NCBI GenBank assembly: GCA_023055425.1
Contig: JALGPY010000004.1
Coordinates: 113,811,504-113,875,503, forward strand
Length of the DNA: 64,000 nucleotides
From: Linanthus parryae
Lineage: Eukaryota; Streptophyta; Magnoliopsida; Ericales; Polemoniaceae
Direction of reading: 5' to 3'
Of the stretch, positions 1 to 10,921 are shown one piece after another. Position numbers and translations under genes: made by a program. A model generated the notes under the pieces. That model ran no database searches. It saw only the letters and a list, made by a program, of their open reading frames with translations, and had not been told where the DNA came from. Position 1 is the stretch's first letter, and every line of letters begins with the position of its first letter.

Positions 1-515
1 TTTAATCACCTTATACTTATCAGAAATGCGGCTATAACCTATCCCATACAACCCGCAGGTGACTCCAGTTACTAGGTGGCCCTCCAATCAACCCGGTTTC
101 TAGTTTGAGCTCTGGAAGCTTGATTTGGCGGCTTACAATGGGGTCGCACAGCATACAGGACTAGACCATTGCAGGACCCGAAAGCAACGGATCGGGTGAA
201 TTTTGGGTCGGGAAACGAGGTCTGCTGGAGATGGTTCGGGGATCAGGGTTGTTGGAGATCGATGAGGTGGACCTTCTTGTCGCCGCCAGGGATCTTGGCA
301 TTGACGATGGTAGTGACGGTGGTTGGAGGGGATCGGTCGAGGTGGAGTTTAGAGAAGATGGGGTGGGAGAGAAGATTGTACCAGTTCTTGCAGACGCATT
401 TGCCTGCCATGACCGTTTCCACGGGAAGTCGGGCTATTATCTCGACGATGAAGGCGTCGGGGAGGTCGGAGATGGAGGTTGGATTCGGCTGCTTCGTCAT
501 TATGCTGGTCGGCAT
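1..515 (-). pseudogene. F-box gene copy 1, truncated pseudogene
   Basis: The minus strand encodes the first 90 residues of the same F-box protein as the intact copy at 48715-49944. The F-box lies at about residues 14-60 (ISDLPDAFIVEIIARLP followed by KCVCKNWYNLLSHP). Reading stops at a TGA at 240-242, where the intact copy reads on through a proline-rich linker. Compared with copies 3 and 4 it has also lost about 43 bp near position 90 and about 26 bp near position 155. The 3' half lies beyond the window edge. Such proteins normally act as substrate adaptors of SCF ubiquitin ligases; this copy cannot make the substrate-binding half. The start at 515 is conserved in all four copies. Confidence 0.9.
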
Positions 516-1408
516 TTCTAGAACGGCGGGGGAGTGATAAACCCTAGTAAGACCTGTTTGTGAGAGAGTATGGTGAAGACCGATGCTTACAAGTAAGACC
601 TGTTTGTGAGAGAGTATGGTGAAGGCCGATGCTTATATAAAGAAAATTGATTATAATAGTTCCAAAATATGTCAATAATTACAATTCAACATCATAACAA
701 ATTTTCTTTGTAGTTACACGTTACATTACCTTTTTTCATAGAAACTTCCAAATTTTCAGTCTATATATTGATGATGTAACGCCTTTAAAAGATAGATAAG
801 AGTAAAAGTTATATCTTTTACTCTTATCTGTCCGTCAAATTTAATATAAACCTTCATTTAAAAAAAAAAGAAGAGTAAAAGTTATATTTATAGATAAAAC
901 TCAAGAAGAATAGATGAAATGCATTCTACGTTTGCCCCGAGTTTTCAAAAACTAAACATATAGTTGTACTCTTCTATTAACTTTACAAAATGCCCTGACT
1001 GAGTGCCTATGTTATTAGCTTTACGTTTAACTTTCCTCCGGTTAGCTGGAGCAACATTTATTTGTAGACAATGATGTAAAATAAGAGGCAGAGTCTGATA
1101 ATTCCATTGTGATTCATTCCATATGAGGAAACTAAGCATATATATTTAGAACCTTGTTTACGTCTTCTGAAACTCGATCACAACATAAATTATCGTCAAA
1201 AAGTCACAAAAATCGGTTTCAGCGACAACTTGCGACAAAAGTTGTGTTGTCGGGTTGCATATTATAGCGTAAATTCTTTTGGAGTGTCATATTTGATGCG
1301 AGCATCATAGGAAACATAGAGAACAATCTACAGCCATATCTTCCTAGATGAGACTTCACATATCGAACATGAATAACTAATGAGCGTCACGAGGCTTGTT
1401 ATAATAGC
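516..1408 (-). promoter_or_regulatory. F-box copy 1 promoter and 5' leader region
   Basis: Non-coding DNA shared with the fronts of the other F-box copies. Reading away from the start codon it has: two 46-bp direct repeats (547-592 and 593-638) in the leader; a TATATAA on the minus strand at 633-639; and a perfect hairpin with 15-bp arms (AGATAAGAGTAAAAG) and a 6-nt loop at 794-829. About 67 bp present in the other copies near 1160 is missing here. Beyond about 1150 is unrecognised DNA containing a short inverted repeat (CGACAACTT/AAGTTGTGTTGTCG, near 1220-1255). The Copia-A LTR begins at 1409. Confidence 0.6.
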
Positions 1409-1982
1409 TGTTGGAATAACTCAAATCGTCTAGAAATTGGGCGAGCAACAAAGCAGGGAAGACAAGTAAGCAAGCAAAAACATCAGGAACACCACGCAAC
1501 TTCAAAAAAAAGAGTCTCGTTCAATTCCTCTCCTCTTTTCATCGCTCTGACTTGGGATCTGTGAAACTTCTATTCTTACATGGCTTCTACTATGGAGGAA
1601 AATATTAGCTGACGTGTCAATCCAAAAGGGTTTATCTGCAAGAAGAATATTCAACTCAAGGTCAAATTGAAGTTTGTTAGATCAAGAGGGGTCTTTCTGC
1701 TATTTTCAGAACTTGTGTTGCCTTCTAGCTATTCTGATGGACTATTTTGTAATCTTTTCAAAGTCTTGTCCTTTCTCTGTAGAAGATCTTTTATCTTCCC
1801 AATCCAACGGTGTAAATTACACCCGTTGGCTTCTCTAGGTGTCCGTTTGTATGTCTTCATATATAAGGAGATTGTTGGGCTAAATAGGGTTAATGTTGAA
1901 TTCATCCTCTCTGTAATCATTCTCTCCGCCGTTTAGGCATTTTATCTCGAATGAAAACTTTGTTCATCTTCAACCCTATTCT

Positions 1983-2022
<40 letters not shown>

Positions 2023-3328
2023 CTCTGTTCTATTTGATTTCTTTGAATCCTTCAAGGATTCTTTCATGGTATCAGAGCCATGACTCTATCTACTCCTAAT
2101 TCATCTTCAAACCCCTTCTTTATCCTATCCTAGATTCATAAATTCGTACCGTTCAAATTAGATTCAAACAACTATGTCATATGACTTTATCAAGTCTCCT
2201 CTGTCCTCAAAACTCAATCGATATTTGGATATGTTGATGGATCCAAACCTTGTCCCTCTGAATATGTGCTCGACGATGATGGCGTCGCCACGACGGTTCA
2301 AAATCCGGCGTACTATATCTGGGTCACTGAGGATCAGACCGTTTTCACTCTTCTCACCGCCACTCTCACACACGAGGCTCTGGTTCAGGTAGTTGGTAAG
2401 CAAACCTCTCGTGATGTTTGGATTTCTCTCGAGAACAATTTTGCCTCTGTTACTTGCTCAAATATCATGCAGCTTAGATCTGAACTTCAAACCATTCTTA
2501 AGAAATCTGACTCTATAGATCTCTATATGCAACGCTTAGAAACCCTAAGAGATAAGTTTTGCTCTGCTATGGTTCCTGTTGAAGATCAAGATATGATTCA
2601 GTATGCCTTACATGGTCTGCCTCATGAATATAATTCTTTCAGATCTGGGATAAGAGTCACTCTGTCTCTCACCCCTGATAAAATCTCTTTTAAAGAATTG
2701 CATGTGTTATTAAAAGTTGTAGAAAATATGATAGAATCTCAATCTGCTATTACTATGTCTTCAGATTTGGTTGGGTCTGCTGCTTATATGTCTATTGGGT
2801 CTCAATCTGGATTTGGTCGTGGTCGTGGTATTAGAAATGGTTTTTCTGGAAATGGTTTTATCTTTTCTAAAGGTCACGGATTAGGGTATCAGGGTCAAAA
2901 CCCTAACCCTAGATATGGTCAAAGGTCAGGAAAAAACCCTAACCCTAATTACAGTCAAGGGTCAGGATATCAGGGTAAAAACTCAAACTATTCTTATGGT
3001 CAAAACTAGAATTCCAATTTATCTAGTAGATTTGGTAATTCTAGAGGAGGAAGAATGAATTATTTTCAAAGAGGAGGCAGAGGTAATCAAAATGGTAGAG
3101 GTCTTTCTAAAGGTAAAGATGCTAATGGAACCCCCATAACTGTCAAATATGTGGTCTTGACTACCATTCTGCCATTCACTATTGGCACATAATGGACTAT
3201 GCCATTCAGAGAAAGAAACCTCCTTCTTCTTTAACTTCCATGAAGATTGTATCTGCTCCATCTTTCTTCGACCTACACCATCTATTGATCCTGATTATTG
3301 GCTGACTGATACTGGTGTAAACAATCAT
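1409..3328 (+). mobile_element. Copia-A, 5' LTR and partial gag/protease (copy in left block)
   Basis: The 5' LTR of a Ty1/copia element runs from TGTTGGAATAAC at 1409 to CA at 2066. It is followed at once by an initiator-Met tRNA primer-binding site, TGGTATCAGAGC (2067-2078). Gag follows (UBN2-type region, then glycine- and asparagine-rich repeats at about 2800-3010) and the start of the protease region. Gag is dead: a TGA at 2182-2184 replaces the Trp of the conserved NYxIW motif, and a TAG falls at 3007-3009. Homology to the copy at 20300-47795 stops at 3328, where a LINE piece in the opposite orientation begins. The LTR contains a long poly-T run (about 1985-2021). Confidence 0.85.
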
Positions 3329-4022
3329 TACTTCAGGACCACTCTTGTTCGAACATAATCACCGCCTTCACTGTTTCGAACTTTCGGATCAACTGTCGTG
3401 ACCATACCCACACGTCTAGCAGCCTTACGAATGCCATCTTCTGTTCTGAAATGAACCGGAAGATTTTTTATTTGCAGCCACACAGTGAGTTCAATAGAAA
3501 GTTATCCTATCCACGTTTGATTCTCCTCCCTAGATTTTCAGCAGCAAAAGATTACCTTCGAATGTCCATGGTCCACCATCAAGAAGCCCCATCATATCCT
3601 CCTTGTTCTTGAACTCAATAATAAACATGTTTGCATTGATTTCGCTTATTACCGTGTCTTTCCCCCCTTCCAGATCTTACGAAACAATTCCTTCAACGCC
3701 CGAACGTTAAACGTGATGGGTAAGAGGAATTTTCTGACTAGGCATGGCCCTAGTTGTTGAAGGGCTTTCCTAAAGTGGTCATCTCCGAAGTCTTCAATGG
3801 CCTCTTCCTCCGACCAAAGCAATGGTTGCCGACATACTTGATACCTAGAGCCCAGCAACAATAACCCCTGCTACTAGGTTGCAGTTGAAGGAGATCGAAT
3901 CTGTGCCTGAAAACCTACCGGTGAGAGATCGCAGAGAAGAAACCCTAGTTCACCCTTGTTTCGCCTTCAATCACCTCCGAAAAACTCGGAGCCTAGCAAA
4001 CCTCGTGAAAAAACGCAGCTAC
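3329..4022 (-). pseudogene. LINE 5' end and ORF1 (DUF4283-type) fragment
   Basis: On the minus strand the sequence reads as the 5' leader of a LINE followed by ORF1. Recognisable segments include EEEAIEDFGDDHFRKALQQLGP and TFNVRALKELFRKIWK. These resemble the DUF4283 domain found in plant LINE ORF1 proteins and zinc-knuckle relatives. The better preserved sister copy is at 63057-63755. Frames are broken close to the start ATGTCGGCG (about 3835) and the body ends abruptly against Copia-A at 3328. Short pieces of the same 5' end occur at 6988-7135 and 18787-18869. Confidence 0.65.
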
Positions 4023-4264
4023 CCATAATTGCTCATAAGTTACATAGTAACCATTAGGAATAAAATAAAAAAATTAATACTTAAGCATATTACAATTTTT
4101 TATTCGTTAATTTCAGTCGAATATATCATATTTATATCAATTATTTCAAGAGATAAATTTTTAACAATAAAATCCCAACAACAATTAAAAATTTACCACC
4201 ACTATAACATTTAAATTAATAATAATTGCTTATAAATTACAAATATAAAGACTAACATATGAAA
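4023..4264. repeat. AT-rich dispersed repeat (ATTGCTCATAAGTTAC family)
   Basis: Member of an AT-rich family recognised by ATTGCTCATAAGTTACA and by TACCACCACTA about 170 bp further on. Other members lie at about 6180-6419, 18430-18786, 50780-51420 (two tandem units) and 63756-64000. No coding capacity and no clear terminal repeats were found, so its class is unknown. Confidence 0.6.
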
Positions 4265-6179
4265 TTTAATGACTACGTAATATTTAAGTGCATGTCTCTT
4301 ATTTTCATGTGGTGAGATGGTTTCAGGCTAGGAATATGTCTGCTTAGATGAGCATAAATCGAGAGCTAGAGATTTGTCAATAATCTGACTTAAGTCAGTC
4401 AAACCTCTTTGAATTTGAAATTCCGGTGGAGAAAGAAGATTGTGAATTTTCTTTGGAGGATTTCAAACTCTTTGTCGCAATTCTGAATTTTTCGCCGGAA
4501 TTCTCAATTCTTTTTTTTGGGGGGGGGGGGGGGGGGGGTGTTCGGATTGTTGTGGGGGAATCCTGGATTGTTTGGTGAGATTTCGAAGTATCTTAGGAGA
4601 ATTTAAAATTAAAAAAAAATACAAATTTAAAAAAAAAAATCAATAATCTACCATATCCAAACACATAAAATTATTGGAGTTTTAAGCTGGACCAGTCACA
4701 TAATCTAGCTCATCAAAACTGCACAATAATTTTCATTATTTAAATTTGTTTCATAAAATTTTCTCTTACAAAAATTCAACCCCCACATCAACAAAATCCA
4801 GAATGCATGTTTGGCAACGAAAATTTTAATTCAACTTGAATTAAAATGCTTTTTTTAGACAATTCCATTTATTATGACAAAATTTTAAGGTAAAAGTTTA
4901 TAGATTAAACTGTAATCTCAGAACAATTGTAGAATCTTTAGAATTGGGGTTTTGCATTTGAAAATATTAAAAAAATAATAGTATATTCAATGTGAGTTTG
5001 ACATCGACACGTTCATTTACAAGTGGGTGTGATAAAGTCGTCTATTTAAAGTATTTCAAATCGATTCAATTAATAATCTGCATTTTCAAGTCATACCAAA
5101 CATATTTATATTTTCAGTTCAGCTTGTTTTTTCATCCAAATTATTTTGAACAATTTTTTCAGATTTTCGGTTAAACATATGGTTATGAGTTCTGTTCCAT
5201 TCGTCATTTGTTATGCTCGAATTGTGTTAGTGAAATCCTGAAAGTGAAGAACAGAACCCATGGAATCGTGGAAGAAGAATAAGAAAGTTGAAGAAAGATA
5301 CCAAGAGAGCCCCAACTAAATTTTCAAAAATTGAAATGTTGCCCCTCTTTACTTAAGTTTTTCAATTTAGCACCCTCCCCCCACATTAGTTGACTATAAT
5401 CCCACATTAACTGCCAATATTATAAAAATAAAAATGTACCCTTATGTTATTATTTTTCTCATAATTTAGGCCCTACTGTTATGAAATCTTGGATCTGCCG
5501 TTATATACCGTACCTGAGGAGTGAGAACTGAATTGTTTCTGCAATGATACGCTTAATCAATTCTCATATCAGGCAAATGAACATAAAAAATCCACAAAAT
5601 TAAACCACGTTGAAGTAATTTTGGGTTTGATTTGAGAGAGAGAGGAAGACGCCAATTCTTGTTTAGGATTTTGAAACCGACTCTGTTCATACACAATCAA
5701 ATTTCAGAAATAAAATTACAAAATGGAACCGTTCAAGTCCAATTTTGATATTTTCTTTCACTTTTTCCATTTTCGTTCATAAGATAGAATTTCATTGTAA
5801 TCTCCCGTCCTACATCGAGATATCGTGGTTTGGTATTTGGATTAGATGTATATATGGTTGGGGGATTGTGATATTATGTCCCACATCGGAGACTTGTGAG
5901 TTTGACATCTGTTATATGGTATTATTACTAACACTTTCAAGGCTTAGCATTTTTATCCGGTGGTACGGAGAAAAAAGTTGTTAGGACAGTAATCCACAGG
6001 TGTTACATTCACATCGAAAAAATAATAGTAACTATATAGACAAACATTTGGAGGAAATTCAAGTTCCAACTTCTAACACAATTTATAAATAGAAAAGTTT
6101 TACTTCTAATAACTCCTCTTGAATCAAAGTGAAGAGGAAGCAAGATCAAAATCAGTATGTATGAAACAATAATGTTTGC
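4265..6179. other. Intergenic AT-rich DNA without recognisable genes
   Basis: I see no gene or complete element here. Open frames are short and made of AT-rich sequence. A run of 20 G residues sits at 4519-4538. This is the only stretch of more than 1 kb near the window edges that has no second copy elsewhere in the window. Confidence 0.6.
5877..6007 (-). mobile_element. Possible short LTR or TRIM remnant
   Basis: The segment reads TGTCCCACATCGG at 5877 and ends GGTGTTACA at 6007. On the minus strand that is TGTAACACC...TGTGGGACA, the kind of ends seen in plant LTRs and TRIM elements. I found no 5-bp target duplication, so this is only a suggestion. Confidence 0.25.
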
Positions 6180-6419
6180 AACCAATCGTAAATTAGTTTC
6201 AGTGAAGTTTTATAAATTTTACATGAGTTACAAAGTAACCATTAGAAATAGAATAAAAAATTAATACTAAAGCACAATACAATTTTTTATTCATTAATTT
6301 TAATCGAATATATCATATTTATATCAATTATTTCAATAGATAAAGTTTTAATAATAAAATCACAACATTAATAATATTACTAAATGTAATTAATATTGTC
6401 AAATATCAAATAAATTAAC
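6180..6419. repeat. AT-rich dispersed repeat, second member, fused to Harbinger-element interior
   Basis: The first part matches the repeat at 4023-4264. From about 6365 the sequence matches the interior of the Harbinger-like element (compare 10275-10329) up to and including the AAATTAAC that precedes the hAT-like MITE. The block is a rearranged fragment. Confidence 0.55.
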
Positions 6420-6987
6420 TAGGGGTGTAAGCGGTTCGGTTTGGTGCGGTTTGTGCGAAAACCATAAACCAAACCGAATACATCGTTTTCCAAATTTTAT
6501 AACCAAACCAAACCATTTGATAGGATGAACCGAACCAAACCGAAAAAAAATCGGTGTGATTTGGTTTGGTTCGGTCGGTTTGCATAAACACTATTGAATG
6601 GTTATTATAATACTGCATTGCTAACGAATTTTAAATTTAAGAGAAAAAAAGTTTAAGTAGACTTAAAAAACCTTGCACGATTATCGTTTACGATGAAACG
6701 TCTGACATGGGAAAAATTAAGATTAATATGATGATTTTAATACTCTTGTTCAATTTTTTGGATTATTTAATATACTTTATGCACTGTATACGTTAATAAA
6801 ATTACATTAGGAACATATCGTATCAGTGCGGTTTGGTGGGGTGTGATATTGTTACAAACCGTAAATCGAACCAATTAAAGCGGTTTGTTAAAACTTGAAC
6901 CATTCATAAATCGAATGTTCGAAAAAACCGTCCAACACCAATGATTTCGGTTTAGTTTGGTCGGTTTGACCGGTTTATTCAGTTTTT
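6420..6987 (+). mobile_element. hAT-like MITE, right end truncated
   Basis: Starts with TAGGGGTGTAA after AAATTAAC (6412-6419), as does the complete copy at 10330-10921, and is full of GGTTCGGTTTGG-type motifs. The right terminus (CAGTCCTA) and the second target duplication are missing. The sequence switches at about 6988 to a LINE 5' end. Confidence 0.75.
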
Positions 6988-7135
6988 CTTACAAGGCCGA
7001 ACTAGGGTTTCTTCTCTGCGATCTCGCTCCGGTAGGTTTTCAGGAACAAATTCGATCTCCTTCAACTGCAACCTAGTTGCAGGGGTTATTGTTGCTGGGC
7101 TCTTGGTATCAAGTATGTCGGCGACAGCAGTCAAA
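6988..7135 (+). pseudogene. LINE 5'-end fragment
   Basis: Reverse complement of about 3820-3945: a LINE leader (AACTAGGGTTTCTTCTCTGCG) up to the ORF1 start ATGTCGGCGACA at about 7106. It then breaks into the F-box upstream region at about 7136. Confidence 0.6.
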
Positions 7136-7396
7136 GCGCGACCACATCATTGTCATTGTCTACAAATAAATGTTGCTCTAACTAACCGGAGGAAAGTTCA
7201 ATGTAAAGCTAATAACATAGGCACTCAGTCAGGGCATTTTGTAAAGTTAATAGAAGAGTACAACTCTATGTTTAGTTTTTGAAAACTCGGGGCAAACATA
7301 GAATGCATTTTATCTATTCTTCTTAAGTTTTACCTATAAATATAACTTTTACTCTTCTTTTTTTTTAAATGAAGGTTTATATTAAATTTGACGGAC

Positions 7397-7432
7397 AGAT
7401 AAGAGTAAAAGATATAACTTTTACTCTTATCT
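7397..7432 (+). promoter_or_regulatory. Perfect hairpin in F-box copy 2 promoter
   Basis: Arms AGATAAGAGTAAAAG and CTTTTACTCTTATCT (15 bp each) around an ATATAA loop, about 280 bp before the start codon. The same 36-bp hairpin stands at 794-829 and 48403-48438, with a decayed version at about 60537-60570. Function unknown. Confidence 0.7.
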
Positions 7433-7586
7433 ATCTTTTAAAGGCGTTACATCATCAATATATAGACTGAAAATTTGGAAGTTTCTATGAAAAAAGGTAA
7501 TGTAACGTGTAACTACAAAGAAAATTTGTTATGATGTTGAATTGTAATTATTGACATATTTTGGAACTATTATAATCAATTTTCTT

Positions 7587-7593
7587 TATATAA
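7587..7593 (+). promoter_or_regulatory. Putative TATA box, F-box copy 2
   Basis: TATATAA, 118 bp before the ATG at 7711. It lies just before two tandem ~46-bp repeats (about 7592-7682) that would fall in the transcribed leader. In the intact copy 3 the equivalent site has shrunk to CTTTATAAGC. Confidence 0.45.
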
Positions 7594-7710
7594 GCATCGG
7601 CCTTCACCATACTCTCTCACAAACAGGTCTTACTTGTAAGCATCGGTCTTCACCATACTCTCTCACAAACAGGTCTTACTAGGGTTTATCACTCCCCCAC
7701 CGTTCTAGAA

Positions 7711-9232
7711 ATGCCGACCACCATAATGACGAAGCAGCCGAATCCAACCTCCATCTCGGACCTCCCCGACGCCTTCATCGTCGAGATAATAGTCCGACTT
7801 CCCGTGGAAACGGTCATGGCAGGCAAATGCGTCTACAAGAACTGGTACAATCTTCTCTCCCACCCCATCTTCTCTAAACTCCACCTCGACCGATCCCCTC
7901 CAACCACCGTCACTACCATCGTCAACGCCAAGATCCCCGGCGGCGACAAGAAGGTCCACCTCATCGATCTCCAACAACCCAATCCCCCGAACCATCTCCA
8001 GCAGACCTCGTTCCCCGACCCAAAATTCACCCGATCCGTTGCTTTCAGGTCCTGCAATGGTCTAGTCCTGTACGGACTCAGAACCAGGCCCGATTTGTAC
8101 CTGTGCAACCCCAGTGTAAGCCGCCAAATCAACCTTCCAGAGCTCAAACTAGAAACCGGGTTGATTTTCGATTTATACGGTACTAGGAAGCTATCCATAA
8201 ACAATGTGGAGGGCCACCTAGTAACTGGAGTCACCTGCGGGTTGTATGGGATAGGTTATTGCCGCATTTCTGATAAGTATAAGGTGATTAAATTAACCTT
8301 GTACACAAACGGCAAAAACGAGGCCAAAATATGTGAGATCGGAGCTCAGATGTTGTGGAAGCCTATTGAAGCGGTCCCGCCAGGAAATTATAGCTGGAAT
8401 CGGGGCGGTGTTTTTATCGACGGGGCACTTTATTGGTACGTCACACAATCTTCTAATTACTGTGAGCACGTGGGGTCCATTTGCTGTTTCAACGTCGCGA
8501 CAGAAAACTTTTGTTCCCTCCCGCCGCTGCCGCCTCTCGAGTAATTTAACCTCCGTAATATTGTGCCGTTGTGGAAAACGGTTACGGGGAAGTGGTGTCT
8601 GCATTGTAGCTATGTCCGGTTTTGCCAATGGGAAGGGTGCCTGTCGATTTCCTACTTTACGGGGCGTAGCGTGGACATGTGGGTGATTAAAGAGCACGCC
8701 GTTAAAGAATCATGGACCAAAGTGTTCTCCACCGATACAAGTACGAAGATATTTCCCCTTGGGATGTTGCCTAAGGGTGAATTATTTACGATTACGATTG
8801 ATAGGGGTGATTTTGCTACTTATAATTTGACGACGCGTGAGATGGTGAAAGAAGAGAGGAAGACCAGGGAGGATTGTTTTGTGGAACTTGTGTACAAACC
8901 AAGTTTCATTTCACCGGGAGACTGTAGAAAATCTGGGTGGTGTTTAGAACGGGAACAATTGAACTTGGATGATCTCTGAGTCGTGATGTCACTCTCAGAT
9001 TAAAGTATCACTCCGCCCCCGAACCCCCGTAGGGGGCTGCGCCCCCGAACCCCCGCAGTCGTCCGCGAGTTCCTTGTCCAAGTCATTAACATAGTTGTGT
9101 GCACGCGTGTACTCCACACCTCCTAACGTGTACAACGTAATGCCAATGTCTACTTGGTCGTAAGTAAATCCGATTACACAAATGGCCGATGACACTAAAA
9201 TCACCAACAGAGACCTCATAGAAACAAGCTAG
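7711..9232 (+). pseudogene. F-box gene copy 2, nonsense plus solo-LTR insertion
   Basis: Same gene as the intact copy 3. The N-terminus has the F-box at residues 14-60, followed by the F-box-associated region (CNGLVLYGL, then LYLCNP). A CAA-to-TAA change at 8542-8544 ends the protein at 277 residues instead of 409. Beyond it the original frame remains clean: WKTVTGKWCLHCSYVRFC and WTKVFSTDTSTKIFPLGML are still readable from 8563. A 287-bp solo LTR is inserted seven codons before the old stop. A truncated protein keeping the F-box but lacking the C-terminal part of the substrate-binding domain could still be made; whether it is expressed is unknown. Confidence 0.9.
8923..9209 (-). mobile_element. 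Solo LTR (287 bp) in the last codons of F-box copy 2
   Basis: Starts TGTAGAAAATC, ends TCACCAACA, and is flanked by the 5-bp duplication GAGAC (8918-8922 and 9210-9214). The empty site survives in copy 3 (about 49920) and copy 4 (about 59036). On the minus strand it begins TGTTGGTGATTTTAGTG, a typical copia-type LTR start. It contains a GC-rich self-complementary stretch at 9013-9056. Insertion came after the F-box duplications. Confidence 0.85.
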
Positions 9233-9640
9233 AAAATGAAATGTTGCATTTGAGGCAATGCCCTCCTAGGGGTGTCTTGTACTTGTTGAGGTCGTACAAA
9301 TGTTATGGTAGCTGTTTTGTAACCCGACAATAAAAGTATAGCAGTGGAACTTGTACAAATCAACCTTCAGACCTTGTAAAAAAGTAAGAAAAATGAAATG
9401 TTGCATCTCCTTGTGCAGTACCCTCCTAGGAGTCTTTATTTTCATATTTTCACATTTGGTAATGTTATATCGCTTCTTTTATGTGGTCGTACATATGTTA
9501 AGGTAGTTGTTTTACAGCCCGGTGATATAACTTTAGGAGTGACGGATTTGATTCAGGATTTTGCCAAATTGGTAATAGACGTGTAGGAAGTCACTAAAAT
9601 TACAAGATGCATAGGAACGGGAGAAATTAGTTGAAGAGAA
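9233..9640 (+). other. F-box 3' flank with an internal tandem duplication
   Basis: Two related units follow the stop codon, each starting GAAATGTTGCAT and containing CCCTCCTAGG (about 9238 and 9394) and TTGTA/TTTTACAGCCCG-type sequence. A candidate poly(A) signal AATAAA lies at 9329-9334. The same 3' flank follows copies 3 and 4; copy 3 has lost the AATAAA segment. Confidence 0.5.
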
Positions 9641-10225
9641 ACGATCATACGGGATTAAGTCCATCATAACTCCCATGGAATTGTCTTTGTAAGAGTAGAA
9701 ATCTACTCCCATGGAGTTATTTCATTCTCCTTAATAATAGATGCTCTTCCTCTTAAAGCGCTTGGGCTTGATGGTTTACTTGTTTTTATCTGTCATATTT
9801 AGGGCATTTCCAACCCATTTCATTTTCCCCCTCCCCTCACCTTCCCCTCCCCATACCCCCCACGGATCCTCCATTTTCCACTCCCCCTCTCTATCTCTCA
9901 AACTATTACTCATCTCCAACCCATTCATTTCCCCTCACCTAACAAAGTTAATAATTAATACATATTTAATTATTTAAAAATAAAAATTTAATACTAAGAA
10001 AGTAAATACAAAATTGTATACCAATACACACACACACATATATATACACAAAAATGATAATAACAATAATAGTAATTGCAATTATAATCAAATTAATATT
10101 AATTAAATAATAATAACATACAACACTTTTATGAATTTTCAATAAAATAAGATAACAACGAATTTTAGTAAATATACTTTTCAACGATCGTGAATAGACT
10201 ATCATTTTTTATAAATAATTTAAAT

Positions 10226-10229
<4 letters not shown>

Positions 10230-10264
<35 letters not shown>
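10230..10264. repeat. (TAA)n microsatellite
   Basis: About twelve TAA units inside the Harbinger-like element. The counterpart in the right arm (57961-58020, ATT on the plus strand) has about twenty, and another fragment is at about 50700-50745. Confidence 0.9.
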
Positions 10265-10267
<3 letters not shown>

Positions 10268-10329
10268 CATAATATAACATAAAATATTACTAAATGTAGT
10301 TTATATTGTCAAATATCAAATAAATTAAC

Positions 10330-10921
10330 TAGGGGTGTAAACGGTTCTGTTTGGTGCGGTTTGTGCGAAAACCATAAACCAAACCGAATACAACGGTTAC
10401 CTAATTTTATAACCAAACCAAACCATTTGATAGGATGAACTGAACCGAACCAAACCGAAAAAATTCGGTGTGATTTGGTTTGGTTCGGTCGGTTTGCATA
10501 AGCATTATTTATGGTTATTATAATACTGCGTTGTTAACGAATTTTAAATTTTAAGAGAAAAAAATTGAGTAGACTTAAAAAAAAAACTTGCATGATTATC
10601 GTTTACGATGAAACATCGGAGATGGGAAAGATTAAGATGATAATTTTAATTGAATCTATATACTCTTGTTCAATTTTTTGGATTATTTATTATACTTTAC
10701 GCACTACATACATTAAAAAAAATACATTAGAAACATATCGTATCGGTGCGGTTTGGTGCGGTGTGATATTGTTACAAAAACCGTAAACCGAACCAGTTAG
10801 AGCGGTTTGTCAAAACTTGAACCATTCATAAATCGAATGTTCAAAAAAAACCGTCCAACACCAAGGATTTCGGCTTAGTTTGGTCGGTTTGACCGGTTTA
10901 TTCAGTTTTCTTACAGTCCTA
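10330..10921. mobile_element. hAT-like MITE, complete (592 bp)
   Basis: Ends TAGGGGTGTAA and TTACAGTCCTA form an 11-bp imperfect inverted repeat. An 8-bp duplication AAATTAAC flanks it exactly (10322-10329 and 10922-10929), as in hAT elements. The body is built of GGTTCGGTTTGG-like motifs near both ends. It is nested inside the Harbinger-like element. Other copies are at 6420-6987 and 57306-57895. Confidence 0.85.

Larger units (their letters stand above)
1..4264. repeat. Left copy of a ~4.3 kb direct duplication
   Basis: This stretch is a diverged copy of 59663-64000 in the same orientation. It holds, in order, an F-box 5' half on the minus strand, the F-box promoter, a Copia-A LTR and gag, a LINE ORF1 piece and an AT-rich repeat. 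Position 1 aligns with 59663 and 4264 with 64000, so both window edges cut through the duplication. By eye the two copies differ by a few percent plus indels, for example a poly-T run of nearly 40 versus about 10, and two deletions in the F-box part. It is therefore not an exact repeat of the same reads. Confidence 0.9.

Noticed and set aside
7833..8234. Long antisense open frames over the F-box copies (also at 231-521, 8293-8697, 49297-49701, 59258-59662)
   Set aside because: They mirror the GC-rich codons of the sense gene, recur wherever the sense gene is, and match no family. Sense-strand F-box motifs are unambiguous.
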